Assembly: GCA_963829835.1 (NCBI GenBank)
Contig: CAWHKC010000004.1
Location: forward strand, 2,418,001 to 2,482,000
Direction: 5' to 3'
Origin: Berkiella sp963829835
GTDB lineage: Bacteria; Pseudomonadota; Gammaproteobacteria; Berkiellales; Berkiellaceae
DNA: 64,000 nt
In this document: piece after piece, positions 51,854-59,851 of the stretch
Numbering within the stretch: the first letter of the stretch is position 1
Layout: every line of letters starts with the position of its first letter
The notes under the pieces: generated by a model
What the model was told of the DNA's origin: nothing
Databases searched by the model: none
The model's input: only the letters and a program-made list of their open reading frames with translations
Position numbers and translations under genes: made by a program

Positions 51854-52882
51854 ATGAGTTTAGATAAGAAAATTACTGGGGTGGCTAATATTCACTTCGC
51901 TGCAAAACATGGTGATCTTGCACGTCTTAGAAAGATATTAAAAAAAAATCCTCATAAAATTGAAACATTTGATAGCGATGGCTGGACGCCTTTATTTTAT
52001 GCTGCTTGTTCTCAACAAAAAGCAGCTACTCGTTATTTATTAAAGCGTGGCGCAAGGTATGATATAACGGATAATGGTCAATCCAACATTATCGATTATG
52101 CTAAGCAAAATGGGAAGCATACTCGGGTTTCTCGATTTCTTAAAAAGCACATTGGGCTTAATCAAACAATTCTTGCTGGATTTGCGACTTCTTTTCGAGG
52201 AATTTTAGAAAAAGAGCTATTAATAGCTCGTGAAAATAATAAGAAAATCCTCGTCATGCTAGGTGAGGATCATGGACATTATCAAACTTATCAGCTTGAA
52301 AAAGTGATGTTAAAAGTGGCCAACGAATTTGGACTGGGTACATTATTCACAGAATCTCCCACCGCCAATGCAAGCGATTTTCCGATTGACTCTATAGCAA
52401 AGCATAAATTGGGTATGACTATAGTAGGTGTTGATAAGTGTTCAAGAAAATATAAGCCTACACTTGAACAAAGAAACAGGATAATGGCCCAAGAAATTAA
52501 TCGAATCAATAAAGATGGTGTGCTTATCACTGGCTCTAATCATTTATATGGCCTCTTAGAACAGCAAGAAACTAAAATTGATTTGCAAAAATATCATGCT
52601 ATTCCCATTAATTTATCAAGTGTGGTTGTTATGGGTTACAAAGATGAATCGCCAGAATCACTATTTTCTAATGCTTCGTCTAAAGTAATACAAATCCGTT
52701 CTCATCATTTTACAGACGCTAAGCGTGTTAGTGAGAAATGGAACAGTGCTTCACCATCCCCCTCTCTACGTGCCGCGGCTTGTCCGCGGCATCCAGAGGT
52801 AGCAATGGATACTGCAGACCCTACTACGCTTAAGAGGCTTCGAAGGGCAGGCAAGCCGCGCTACGTAGGATTTAAGGTTTAG
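51854..52882 (+). CDS. Ankyrin protein with a TIKI/TraB-like GxxH domain
   Basis: The 342-residue protein starts nine bases after telA. Residues about 10-100 form two or three ankyrin repeats (IHFAAKHGDLARLRKILKK, DGWTPLFYAACSQQKAATRY). Residues about 130-260 form a second domain with two GxxH motifs, GEDH (137-140) and GSNH (227-230), a Glu167 in TES, and Arg207/209 in QRNRIM. This is the signature described for the TIKI/TraB/PrgY superfamily of possible metalloproteases. The last 38 residues (from about 305) are encoded by a dispersed palindromic repeat. No signal peptide. The domain call is by motif only, so it needs a profile search. Confidence 0.75.
   Translation: MSLDKKITGVANIHFAAKHGDLARLRKILKKNPHKIETFDSDGWTPLFYAACSQQKAATRYLLKRGARYDITDNGQSNIIDYAKQNGKHTRVSRFLKKHIGLNQTILAGFATSFRGILEKELLIARENNKKILVMLGEDHGHYQTYQLEKVMLKVANEFGLGTLFTESPTANASDFPIDSIAKHKLGMTIVGVDKCSRKYKPTLEQRNRIMAQEINRINKDGVLITGSNHLYGLLEQQETKIDLQKYHAIPINLSSVVVMGYKDESPESLFSNASSKVIQIRSHHFTDAKRVSEKWNSASPSPSLRAAACPRHPEVAMDTADPTTLKRLRRAGKPRYVGFKV
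52766..52869. repeat. Dispersed palindromic repeat, CTACGTACCGCG family (copy C), inside a coding region
   Basis: The left end CTACGTGCCGCGGCTTG (52766) and right end CCGCGCTACGTAGG (to 52869) are members of the family at 26177 and 33866. The middle differs from the other copies. The repeat is read through in frame by the ankyrin gene, whose stop lies 13 bases after the repeat, and it touches the end of the convergent DUF4124 gene. Confidence 0.8.
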
Positions 52883-53336
52883 GAGGATTGCAATATTTAT
52901 CAATGGCCTCATTGGTATTTTTGATATCAGCATCTCGCTCTTCGGGTGTTAAGCGCTGAACTTCTGAATCTCCTGGGTTTAAAATTCTAACTCGTACTTT
53001 CGATTCTATATCTTTAAGGTGAGCTTGCGCTCGCTGGCAATTGATAGCACGGGCTTGTTCATCTTGTGCTTCTTGTGCGGCTTTTTGTTTATCTTCTGCG
53101 GCTTTTTCATCTGCTTTTTTTAAGTCTGACTCTAACTTCTTGGCATTAGTGATATCTTGAGAAGCAGAACTGGAAGGGGCCGCTCTGGGATTAATTTCGG
53201 TTGCAGTAACGCCACTTGGTGGTTCTTGGCCATAATGAGTTTCGCCAGACGCATCTTTCCATTGATAAATGGTTGCATTGGCGTTTGCTATTAAAGTAAA
53301 GCAGAAAATGAAAATACCGCTGTTATGTTTCATCAT
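52872..53336 (-). CDS. DUF4124 domain-containing exported protein
   Basis: The 154-residue protein has a signal peptide (FIFCFTLIANANA) and a short DUF4124 domain at about residues 22-50 (TIYQWKDASGETHYGQEPPSG), a small beta unit common in exported gammaproteobacterial proteins. The rest is a charged helical stretch rich in Lys, Glu, Ala and Gln, likely a coiled coil. It may start at the ATG at 53336 or the one at 53333; the stop of the upstream gene overlaps both. Function is not known. Confidence 0.85.
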   Translation of the reverse strand: MMKHNSGIFIFCFTLIANANATIYQWKDASGETHYGQEPPSGVTATEINPRAAPSSSASQDITNAKKLESDLKKADEKAAEDKQKAAQEAQDEQARAINCQRAQAHLKDIESKVRVRILNPGDSEVQRLTPEERDADIKNTNEAIDKYCNPPKP

Positions 53337-53644
53337 TTTTTACCTTTGTCTTTAGGCTTTTCCGTGAGATCTTCTTCAGAGCAAATTTTTAAATGATTCG
53401 ATGCCGCAAAATCAAGGATATGTTGATAGAGTTCTGGATTAATGTCTTTTAATGCGGGATCTAATATAACGCAACGATGGCCTCCTTTATAGGAGGGCTT
53501 TAATAAAGGGGAGTAATGAATTCGTTGATTTTTAAAGGTGGATAAATTACCACTGACACGCTCAGCCCAATCCGAAGGTCGAAAGGTTTTACCTTCTTCG
53601 GTTACCCCCTCAATAACGATTTTTGGCTTTTTATCTTTGGCCAT
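53333..53644 (-). CDS. DUF3579 domain-containing protein
   Basis: The 103-residue protein fits DUF3579: IVIEGVTEEGKTFRPSDWAERVSGNLSTF at the start (read as IVIEGVTEEGKTFRPSDWA plus the rest), then YSPLLKPSYKGGHRCVILDPAL and a helical end. The family is common in beta- and gammaproteobacteria, and its function is not known. It overlaps the next gene by four bases, so they are co-translated. It is divergent from pssA. Confidence 0.88.
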   Translation of the reverse strand: MAKDKKPKIVIEGVTEEGKTFRPSDWAERVSGNLSTFKNQRIHYSPLLKPSYKGGHRCVILDPALKDINPELYQHILDFAASNHLKICSEEDLTEKPKDKGKK

Positions 53645-53806
53645 AAATTGGATATCTTCACTAATGAGTGGATCCTTACTGCTCGTTTTCGCGGTATACT
53701 GACTTGCGAATCTATATAGAAGTATAAACAGAATTGTGCTGCGCGACGTAAGCAGGTAGTTAACATACTGTAGTTAGTTCCAGCATTTAGCGAGAGTTAA
53801 AAAGCC

Positions 53807-54580
53807 ATGAATCCTGAAAATCCACTTGAAACCAAAGAGCATCGCAGTAAAGGGATCTATCTATTACCTAACTTATTTACCACGACCGGTTTGTTTGCAG
53901 GCTTTTATGCCATTGTTGCAGCCATGCGTGGTGACTTTGAAAAAGCAGCCATAGCGGTTTTTATTGCCATGATCATGGATGGTATCGATGGTCGGGTGGC
54001 ACGAATGACGAACACCCAAAGCGCCTTTGGGGCAGAATATGATAGCTTGGCAGATGTGGTTTCATTTGGGATAGCACCTTCATTGGTGGTTTATAGTTGG
54101 GGCTTAGTCAGTTTGGGTAAACCTGGCTGGTTAGTTGCTTTTTTCTATGCAGCAGCCACAGCATTGCGTTTAGCTCGTTTTAATTCTCGGATTGGGGTTG
54201 AAGATAAACGTTATTTTCAAGGCTTGCCATCACCTGCGGCTGCGGCATTAATAGCGGCAATGGTTTGGGTTGCACATGATTATAGTGTGCCAGGACATCG
54301 TCTATGGGTATTAGCTGCGATTGTCACCTTAATCACTGGCACTATGATGGTGAGCAGTTTTCGATATTACAGTTTTAAAGATATTGATCTCAAAGGCCAT
54401 GTTCCCTTTGTTGCCGTGTTAGCGGTACTTATCGTTTTTGTCGCTGTTTCCATTGATCCGCCTTTAATTTTATTGGTCGCTTTTTCGCTTTATGTTTTAT
54501 CGGGTCCGGTCTTATCCATTCGCCGCACTTATTTAGCATGGCGAAATAAGTCTCGAGCACGTAAGAAACCGGATGCTTGA
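53807..54580 (+). CDS. pssA: CDP-diacylglycerol-serine O-phosphatidyltransferase
   Basis: PssA makes phosphatidylserine from CDP-diacylglycerol and serine, the first step to phosphatidylethanolamine. The 257-residue protein is of the membrane (type II) class with the CDP-alcohol phosphatidyltransferase motif MDGIDGRVARMTNTQSAFG, continuing EYDSLADVVSFG, in which the four Asp bind metal. About seven membrane helices are seen. It overlaps holD by eight bases. Confidence 0.95.
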   Translation: MNPENPLETKEHRSKGIYLLPNLFTTTGLFAGFYAIVAAMRGDFEKAAIAVFIAMIMDGIDGRVARMTNTQSAFGAEYDSLADVVSFGIAPSLVVYSWGLVSLGKPGWLVAFFYAAATALRLARFNSRIGVEDKRYFQGLPSPAAAALIAAMVWVAHDYSVPGHRLWVLAAIVTLITGTMMVSSFRYYSFKDIDLKGHVPFVAVLAVLIVFVAVSIDPPLILLVAFSLYVLSGPVLSIRRTYLAWRNKSRARKKPDA

Positions 54581-54986
54581 AATGAAATCCGGGGAGATGC
54601 GTGATTATTGTTTGCAAACCATGGGAATAACCCAATGGCAAGTTCGTGGACCGAAAAGTAACATCATTGAAAAGCCCTACTTGCTATGGATAGATGAGGA
54701 GCTTAATCACCAGAAAAATGAATTAATTGGTCGAATGTTGCAGGCTCTTAAATGGCCACAAGCTTTAACTCATATTGAAGTATGCAATAAGCAAACAGAT
54801 AGAGCATTTTTCTTTGAAAAAGTTAAAACATACCGAGTAAAAAAAGCTTTGATATTTGGCAAATCCTTTTCAACAGAATGCGACTCAACGCAAATTGTCA
54901 TCGCCATCGTTCCAACTTTAACTGAATTAATGACAAATCCCACATCGAAAAAACAGGCTTGGGCTATTATGCAAACCTTACTTTAA
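54573..54986 (+). CDS. holD: DNA polymerase III psi subunit-like protein (HolD)
   Basis: Psi links the clamp loader to chi and single-strand-binding protein. The 137-residue product matches E. coli HolD, from memory, at both ends: CLQTMGITQWQVRGPK against LQQLGITQWSLRRPG, and VPTLTELMTNPTSKKQAWAIM against SPALTDLRANPTARAALWQQI. The middle part is poorly conserved, as is usual for psi. The ATG at 54573 overlaps pssA; other ATGs 9 and 24 bases later are possible. A decayed second copy of the 3' end lies at 58432-58500. Confidence 0.78.
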   Translation: MLEMKSGEMRDYCLQTMGITQWQVRGPKSNIIEKPYLLWIDEELNHQKNELIGRMLQALKWPQALTHIEVCNKQTDRAFFFEKVKTYRVKKALIFGKSFSTECDSTQIVIAIVPTLTELMTNPTSKKQAWAIMQTLL

Positions 54987-54993
54987 GGAAATT

Positions 54994-56232
54994 TTAGTTT
55001 GGTTTGGGTGTTGTACTTTTTTCTAGCAGAAACTTTTCCCTGACGGTATATCCTTGCCAGAGAGTGGCTTGCAATTCGGCCAGAGGTGTAAAGTATTGCG
55101 TAATATGTTTTGCTAATTCTAATGGAATAAGGTTAGCTCCTTTGGAATGATTTAGAACCATGTTCAAGGATACTCCCCAATTAAATACTTTCGTTAAGAG
55201 TGCACGCGTTACGCTTTTAAGAACATGAGCGGCAAGATCATTATCACTCAGATAAAGGGAGGTTATGGGACCGTGTTGCAAAGCGCTGATAATACCTGCT
55301 GCAATGTGATTGTCTACACCACAATTCGATGCAAAAAGTTTTGTGATTGGCAAATGCTGACTCTCCTTAACAAGATCTAAAATCCCATTGGAGATATCTG
55401 GGTTATCGCTTAAAGATAATTCCTCTATAGAAGAAGTGCGCATGTTTTCTATCAGCGCTTTGATAGATTGTGAAGTGGCTCTCACTTTTCTTAGTATAAG
55501 GGAAGTCAAATGGCTACTGGAAAGCCTCGCTGTTAGGTTCAATATACCACTATCTTGCAGATCGTTTTCAGCTATATTCAGATGCTTTACCGGAGAAGTT
55601 GCTAATCCATGACTAAGAAAGGTGGCCCCAATGCTCGTGATACGATTTTTAGATAAATTTAATTCATCTTTAAAAACACTTAGTGCAGGAACGAGCTGTT
55701 GAATATGGTCATCAGTAAGTTCATTGTCAGAAATATTAAATTTGTGAATAGCTTTCTTTTGCAAGGGAGAAATCATGAGCGAAAAATTCGTTGCTAAATG
55801 ATTATGAGATAAATTCAATGATACCATTTCAGATGGTAAATGTTCTAAAAGTTTAGAGGCGCCTTTGGCTTTTAAATTATTTTTAGCAATACTAAGTTCT
55901 TCAATGCCTACTTGAGTGAGAAGTTCTCCAATCTGATCGACGTTTAAATCGGTTATTTTATTTGAATCTAGCATGAGCTTCTTGATTTTCATTTTTAGCT
56001 TTACCAGGTTCTGCAAGAAAAGTATTAAGCTGGCATTGTTTAAATTATTATGCGAAAGATCTAAGCTTTCTATTAAAGGACATTGAGATAATACTTTGCC
56101 TAGCACAAGTAATGCTTGGTCTGGTAATTCAATGTCAGCACAATCGAGGTGTTTTGTGGTTGGTAAGCTCTTTAATAGCAACTCAACCTTGTTTTGCCTC
56201 AAGTAGGCCAATAATAGTGGTTTAGAGAGCAT
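54994..56232 (-). CDS. Leucine-rich-repeat protein (ribonuclease-inhibitor type)
   Basis: The 412-residue protein carries about nine to ten leucine-rich repeats of about 26-30 residues with the type LxxLxLSxNxL: IESLDLSHNNLNNASLILFL, IKKLMLDSNKITDLNVDQIG, MVSLNLSHNHLATN, HKFNISDNELTDDHI, DELNLSKNRITSIGATFL, VKHLNIAENDLQDSGILNL, ITSLYLSDNDLAAH. They fit the ribonuclease-inhibitor/NLR type typical of eukaryotes. No signal peptide or second domain is evident, except a helical C-terminus. Such proteins in intracellular bacteria often act on host cells; here this is inference. Its stop lies seven bases from the holD stop. Confidence 0.85.
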   Translation of the reverse strand: MLSKPLLLAYLRQNKVELLLKSLPTTKHLDCADIELPDQALLVLGKVLSQCPLIESLDLSHNNLNNASLILFLQNLVKLKMKIKKLMLDSNKITDLNVDQIGELLTQVGIEELSIAKNNLKAKGASKLLEHLPSEMVSLNLSHNHLATNFSLMISPLQKKAIHKFNISDNELTDDHIQQLVPALSVFKDELNLSKNRITSIGATFLSHGLATSPVKHLNIAENDLQDSGILNLTARLSSSHLTSLILRKVRATSQSIKALIENMRTSSIEELSLSDNPDISNGILDLVKESQHLPITKLFASNCGVDNHIAAGIISALQHGPITSLYLSDNDLAAHVLKSVTRALLTKVFNWGVSLNMVLNHSKGANLIPLELAKHITQYFTPLAELQATLWQGYTVREKFLLEKSTTPKPN

Positions 56233-56401
56233 CTTCGTTATCTCATTTAAATTGGTGTACTATTATCTGCTATCTTTCAAAGCTATGAAATATAAGCAAA
56301 CGAAATTCAGATATATTACCTCATATATAAGATAAATATTATAATTAAGTGTATTGCCACAGGATAGATGGTTTGTATTATCCGATAAGATTAGCAACTT
56401 C

Positions 56402-58120
56402 TTAAGCTGTTGGTGCGGTTTGAATTGTTGATTCTGGTTTCTCTTTGGAGGGTTGAGGGAAGTTGCTCTTAAGAAAGCGTGTTAATTTAACATGAAGATC
56501 TTTGTTAGATTTTTCCAAATCAGATAGAAGTTTCAAATCATTTTTTTTATTGTGAGTATGAAATGCAGTAGTTACTCTCGTTCTTGTTGATATTTGAACT
56601 TTGCCTTTATAATGCAATATTTCTTCATTTACCTTCTGAAGGTCGGATTGCAACTTTAAAAGATCACTCAAGGAGTGAATGGCGCTATCATAATCTAACG
56701 TTTTAAGTGATTTTCCAATCCTTAAGTTGTCACTTTGTGAAAGAAAACCTTTGGTGCTTAACATGTCGTAAGCTTTTTGAAGTTTACTTAAAATTATCGT
56801 GAATTCGTCCCTTAATATAGTATTAATATATTCACCTTGACTCACTTCACTAGATATCATTCCTTGTTCTAGCTCTCTTCTGATATTCATTTTCTCATCA
56901 AATTCTTTTGTATTAAATGAGCCATCTTCCGCCAAAGCTTGTGCGAAATTTAAACCGCCAGATATTGCATCATTCATGCCATGACTACCAAAAAACCATG
57001 GGGTTTGATAACTATCGCCAAGCAGAACAAATGCTCCTTTTTTACCTAGCATAACAGAAGGACGATCTGCGCCAACGTAATCTAAAGGAAAAGCCGTTGT
57101 GTTTAATGCTTTTATTTGTCTAACATAATCTTTTTTATCTTCAGTTAGTTCTCCCTTTGCAAGCTTTGGTAATATAATAATATTTTCTGGTTTTATTTGG
57201 CGTAATATTTCTTTATCTTCTTCTGAGGTGTTAGAATCTTCCATCATCATATTAATTCGTTTGTCTATAAAAAGCCGAGCCCATTCTAAAAAGTTGGCTT
57301 GAAATTGTTCTGGATTAATTTTTGAATCTTTTAATAATTGTTCGGGGATTTCAGTTGCAATACCCAACTTCATTTGCGTTGAATCGCCATAGATGAAGTG
57401 TCTGGGAAAATAAGGCTTGTCCCAACCTTGTTTGATCAGAGCCTCGCAATCACTTATCTTCCAAACGACTCCCCTTGTAAATTCGCCAATGAGTTCTTCT
57501 AAACGCTTTTGATTTAAAGGGTTTTCAGGAAGATTTATTTTGCATTGTATAACGCCGCAGGGCGGATGCCTGTGTTGTACTTGTTGCAAATCAAACTTAA
57601 GATAAGGGGGACTATTCGCCCGTTTGGCAGAATCATTTAACAAATCCGCCATCATATGGCGTGCGCCATCGGCTTCTATAAAATGAGAGAAATTCACTTT
57701 AACTTGTTTACCATCTTCTACATAATCCAAAGTTTGGCTAGAGGGGTCGATTTCTTTAATTTTGAATTTTTTTCCATGCTTGATTTCCACGAGTTCAGGA
57801 TGTTTCTCTTGTTCTTCCTTTAATTTTCTCAATAAAAACTTTTGCACACTTCTGACTCTGACAGAGCCATCATCCACTGAGATTTTACTGTTTTTAAATT
57901 TCATATCTAAGGGATTATTGGGATCTATAAGTGAATCGACAAATGTTGCACTATCACCATGCAAAAATATGCGTTGAGGCCTTGTGAAATAGTCTCTATT
58001 TTCGAAAATAACGACTTTTTTACCTTCCTGAATTAGTTTTATTGCCGCGGATAGGCCACCGCCGCCCATGCCAACGATTACGACTGGTTCTTGTTCCTTT
58101 TCGTGACCCATAACTTTCAT
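56402..58120 (-). CDS. FAD-dependent monooxygenase-like protein, MICAL-like
   Basis: The 572-residue protein starts with an FAD-binding Rossmann motif (VVIVGMGGGGLSAAIKLIQEGKKVVIFEN). Next comes DYFTRPQRIFL and a later RSVQKFLLRKLKEE, an arrangement I recall from the MICAL monooxygenase domain (acidic-R-x-FxR, then IRxLQ). A GD motif, FVLLGDSYQTPWFFGSHGMNDA, binds the flavin phosphate. The last 170 residues are helical and charged, without a known domain. It has no signal peptide. In animals MICAL oxidises actin; whether this protein does is unknown. Ordinary aromatic hydroxylases are the alternative. Confidence 0.75.
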   Translation of the reverse strand: MKVMGHEKEQEPVVIVGMGGGGLSAAIKLIQEGKKVVIFENRDYFTRPQRIFLHGDSATFVDSLIDPNNPLDMKFKNSKISVDDGSVRVRSVQKFLLRKLKEEQEKHPELVEIKHGKKFKIKEIDPSSQTLDYVEDGKQVKVNFSHFIEADGARHMMADLLNDSAKRANSPPYLKFDLQQVQHRHPPCGVIQCKINLPENPLNQKRLEELIGEFTRGVVWKISDCEALIKQGWDKPYFPRHFIYGDSTQMKLGIATEIPEQLLKDSKINPEQFQANFLEWARLFIDKRINMMMEDSNTSEEDKEILRQIKPENIIILPKLAKGELTEDKKDYVRQIKALNTTAFPLDYVGADRPSVMLGKKGAFVLLGDSYQTPWFFGSHGMNDAISGGLNFAQALAEDGSFNTKEFDEKMNIRRELEQGMISSEVSQGEYINTILRDEFTIILSKLQKAYDMLSTKGFLSQSDNLRIGKSLKTLDYDSAIHSLSDLLKLQSDLQKVNEEILHYKGKVQISTRTRVTTAFHTHNKKNDLKLLSDLEKSNKDLHVKLTRFLKSNFPQPSKEKPESTIQTAPTA

Positions 58121-58431
58121 TTCATCCCGATTAAATAAGTTTACTTATTAGAAATAATGGGGTTGAAAAAAGTTCAATGTTTTAAACAAATTGGTGATAG
58201 GTCATATCACTGGACCCAAAGTTCCTCTTTCTACAAAAGAGAAGAGAGAACACCTTGCATCGATAAGAGAGGAGCAGCAAAAAGGGGAAGGAGCACCCCT
58301 TAAAAGAAGTAATATAGATTCTTCGAAAAAGCCAAAGTGAGTTTGTTCAAGATAAAATCCCTCTGACTCGATAAGCTTTGCTTAACGAGTCTTCTCCCTT
58401 TTACAAAGGGAGAGAAGGATCATGGATAGAG
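58121..58431. other. Repeat-rich gene-free stretch
   Basis: This gap upstream of the M48 gene holds no convincing open frame. It contains a short palindromic region near 58212-58240 (CTCTTTCTACAAAAGAGAAG), purine-rich sequence, and the second CCCTTTTACAAAGGG element at 58354-58419, then the holD fragment. No RNA gene is recognisable. Confidence 0.6.
58354..58419. repeat. CCCTTTTACAAAGGG element (copy 2)
   Basis: The layout AAAATCCCTCT, then a stem GACTCG...CGAGTC, then TTCTCCCTTTTACAAAGGGAGAG, equals that at 38085-38152. There the stem is ATCTCACAC...GTGTGAGAT. So the frame is the same while the stem differs and remains self-complementary. Confidence 0.75.
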
Positions 58432-58500
58432 TTTCAGACAAATCCTGCCGCTAAAAAGAAGGCATGGCAGCTAATGCAGTCACTCGTTATATCAATTTAA
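58432..58500 (+). pseudogene. holD: Decayed 3' fragment of holD
   Basis: In frame with the TAA at 58498-58500 the DNA reads FQTNPAAKKKAWQLMQSLV. This matches the HolD end at 54573-54986 (LMTNPTSKKQAWAIMQTLL) in 12 of 19 positions. No upstream part of the gene remains, as the CCCTTTTACAAAGGG element directly precedes it. It is not expected to be expressed. Confidence 0.7.
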
Positions 58501-58529
58501 GTATTGACTCAAACAATTAGCTTGGTAAA

Positions 58530-59801
58530 ATGACTAACAGTAGTTTTTTTATAAGTTGTTCAACTATGTTATCTGTTTATACAAAAGAAAAGTTAAAAAA
58601 TTGGGGTTTATTCAGTTTTTTAGTCCTAAGTCCCTTTATAGCGACAGCCGCTCTGGGTTTAAGTAGTGCATATGCTGGCTATCTTGCCGCTCTATTTATA
58701 ATCGCACCTATATCTTTACTATTTAATCACATTGATCGAAGCAATTTAGATTTATTTGCCAAGTTAAAGGATATTGCTGATCCCGATGTGAAAAATCAAA
58801 AACTAGCTGAAGCAGTTAGTGCGAATAAAAAGTTAATACTTGCGGCAGCATTCACAACATTTATAAAGTTTGCTGTGCCCATTGTTGCCTATCTACAAAC
58901 GGCTAATCTTTTGTATAGTGCATTTTTGTTTTCTTTGCCGATAGTCATTTCTAAATTGGAAAACTTAAACAATAATCTTGGATATCGTATTTTTCTTAAT
59001 AGATACTCTACACAAAGAAAGTTAAACTTAGAGAATAAAGACGAAGCAGAATTTGATAAAACGCTGAAAGAGTTGTGTCACAAAACGAATAGGGCTGTCC
59101 CTACAGTGACTTATCTTGAATTGTTAGATAAGGTTAATGAGGATAATTTGCAGAGCTTTAGAGTTGAAGCTGCGAAATTTTATCCCAAGCATATTCAAAA
59201 TATTCAATCAAATGCAGAATATCTTGCAAAAATAAAACAAAGAATAATTCCGAATATGGGTGCTACTCGAAGTATATTGGATGGTACACATATAACCGTA
59301 TGGTCAAGCACATTTAAGCATGACAAAAAACTAACTCCTAAAGAAATTGAAGGTGTTCTTGCCCACGAACTTGGCCACCATGCAGCATATGATTCCTTTA
59401 AAGGGCTCTTTAGCAAGGGACTTTATTGGACAACCGTTATTTTAGGACTTTCGAGTTTGCGACTGGCAGGCGTTGCATTAGTAGGGGGAGTTCATATTGT
59501 AAGCAATTATTTTGGAAAATCGGTGGAAATTAATGCTGATTTATATTCCGCTGATAAAGTAGGTCCACAAGGAATGATATCCTATTGCAGTAAAATGAAA
59601 TCAATTAAGGACAACTTTACATTAGAAGAAAAAGCGGAAAAGGAAAATCAAAATGTTTTTATAAAAGCTAAAGGATATTATCAGGAATGGTCTCAAAAAC
59701 ATCCTAAAGCAGATCAAAGGATTGCGATTTTACAGCAACATGCAAATGAACAAGCAGCGCCCGCTGCTCCTGCAATTTCAACACCTGCCTTGACGGTTTA
59801 A
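58530..59801 (+). CDS. M48 family membrane metallopeptidase
   Basis: The 423-residue protein has N-terminal membrane segments (FSFLVLSPFIATAALGLSSA, AGYLAALFIIAPISLLF, and two near residues 105-150). A zinc peptidase domain of the M48/HtpX type follows: HELGH at residues 279-283 (GVLAHELGHHAAYDSF), a membrane-like segment after it (WTTVILGLSSLRLAGVALVGG), and the third zinc ligand Glu333 in VEINADLYSADKVG. The C-terminus is Ala/Pro-rich (AAPAAPAISTPA). HtpX itself is shorter (about 290), so the extra N-terminal half is unusual. Protein quality control in the membrane is the likely role, not proven. No clear ribosome-binding site. Confidence 0.85.
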   Translation: MTNSSFFISCSTMLSVYTKEKLKNWGLFSFLVLSPFIATAALGLSSAYAGYLAALFIIAPISLLFNHIDRSNLDLFAKLKDIADPDVKNQKLAEAVSANKKLILAAAFTTFIKFAVPIVAYLQTANLLYSAFLFSLPIVISKLENLNNNLGYRIFLNRYSTQRKLNLENKDEAEFDKTLKELCHKTNRAVPTVTYLELLDKVNEDNLQSFRVEAAKFYPKHIQNIQSNAEYLAKIKQRIIPNMGATRSILDGTHITVWSSTFKHDKKLTPKEIEGVLAHELGHHAAYDSFKGLFSKGLYWTTVILGLSSLRLAGVALVGGVHIVSNYFGKSVEINADLYSADKVGPQGMISYCSKMKSIKDNFTLEEKAEKENQNVFIKAKGYYQEWSQKHPKADQRIAILQQHANEQAAPAAPAISTPALTV

Positions 59802-59816
59802 TGTAATCACACCCAT

Positions 59817-59851
59817 TTGTGCCGCGGCTAATCTGCTTATCCGCGGTATCC
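59817..59851. repeat. Partial copy of the CTACGTACCGCG family (copy D)
   Basis: GTGCCGCGGCTAATCTGCTT followed by ATCCGCGGTATCC shares the GCCGCGGCT...CCGCGGTATCC core with copies A-C, but lacks the outer arms. It is probably a decayed remnant. Confidence 0.6.
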
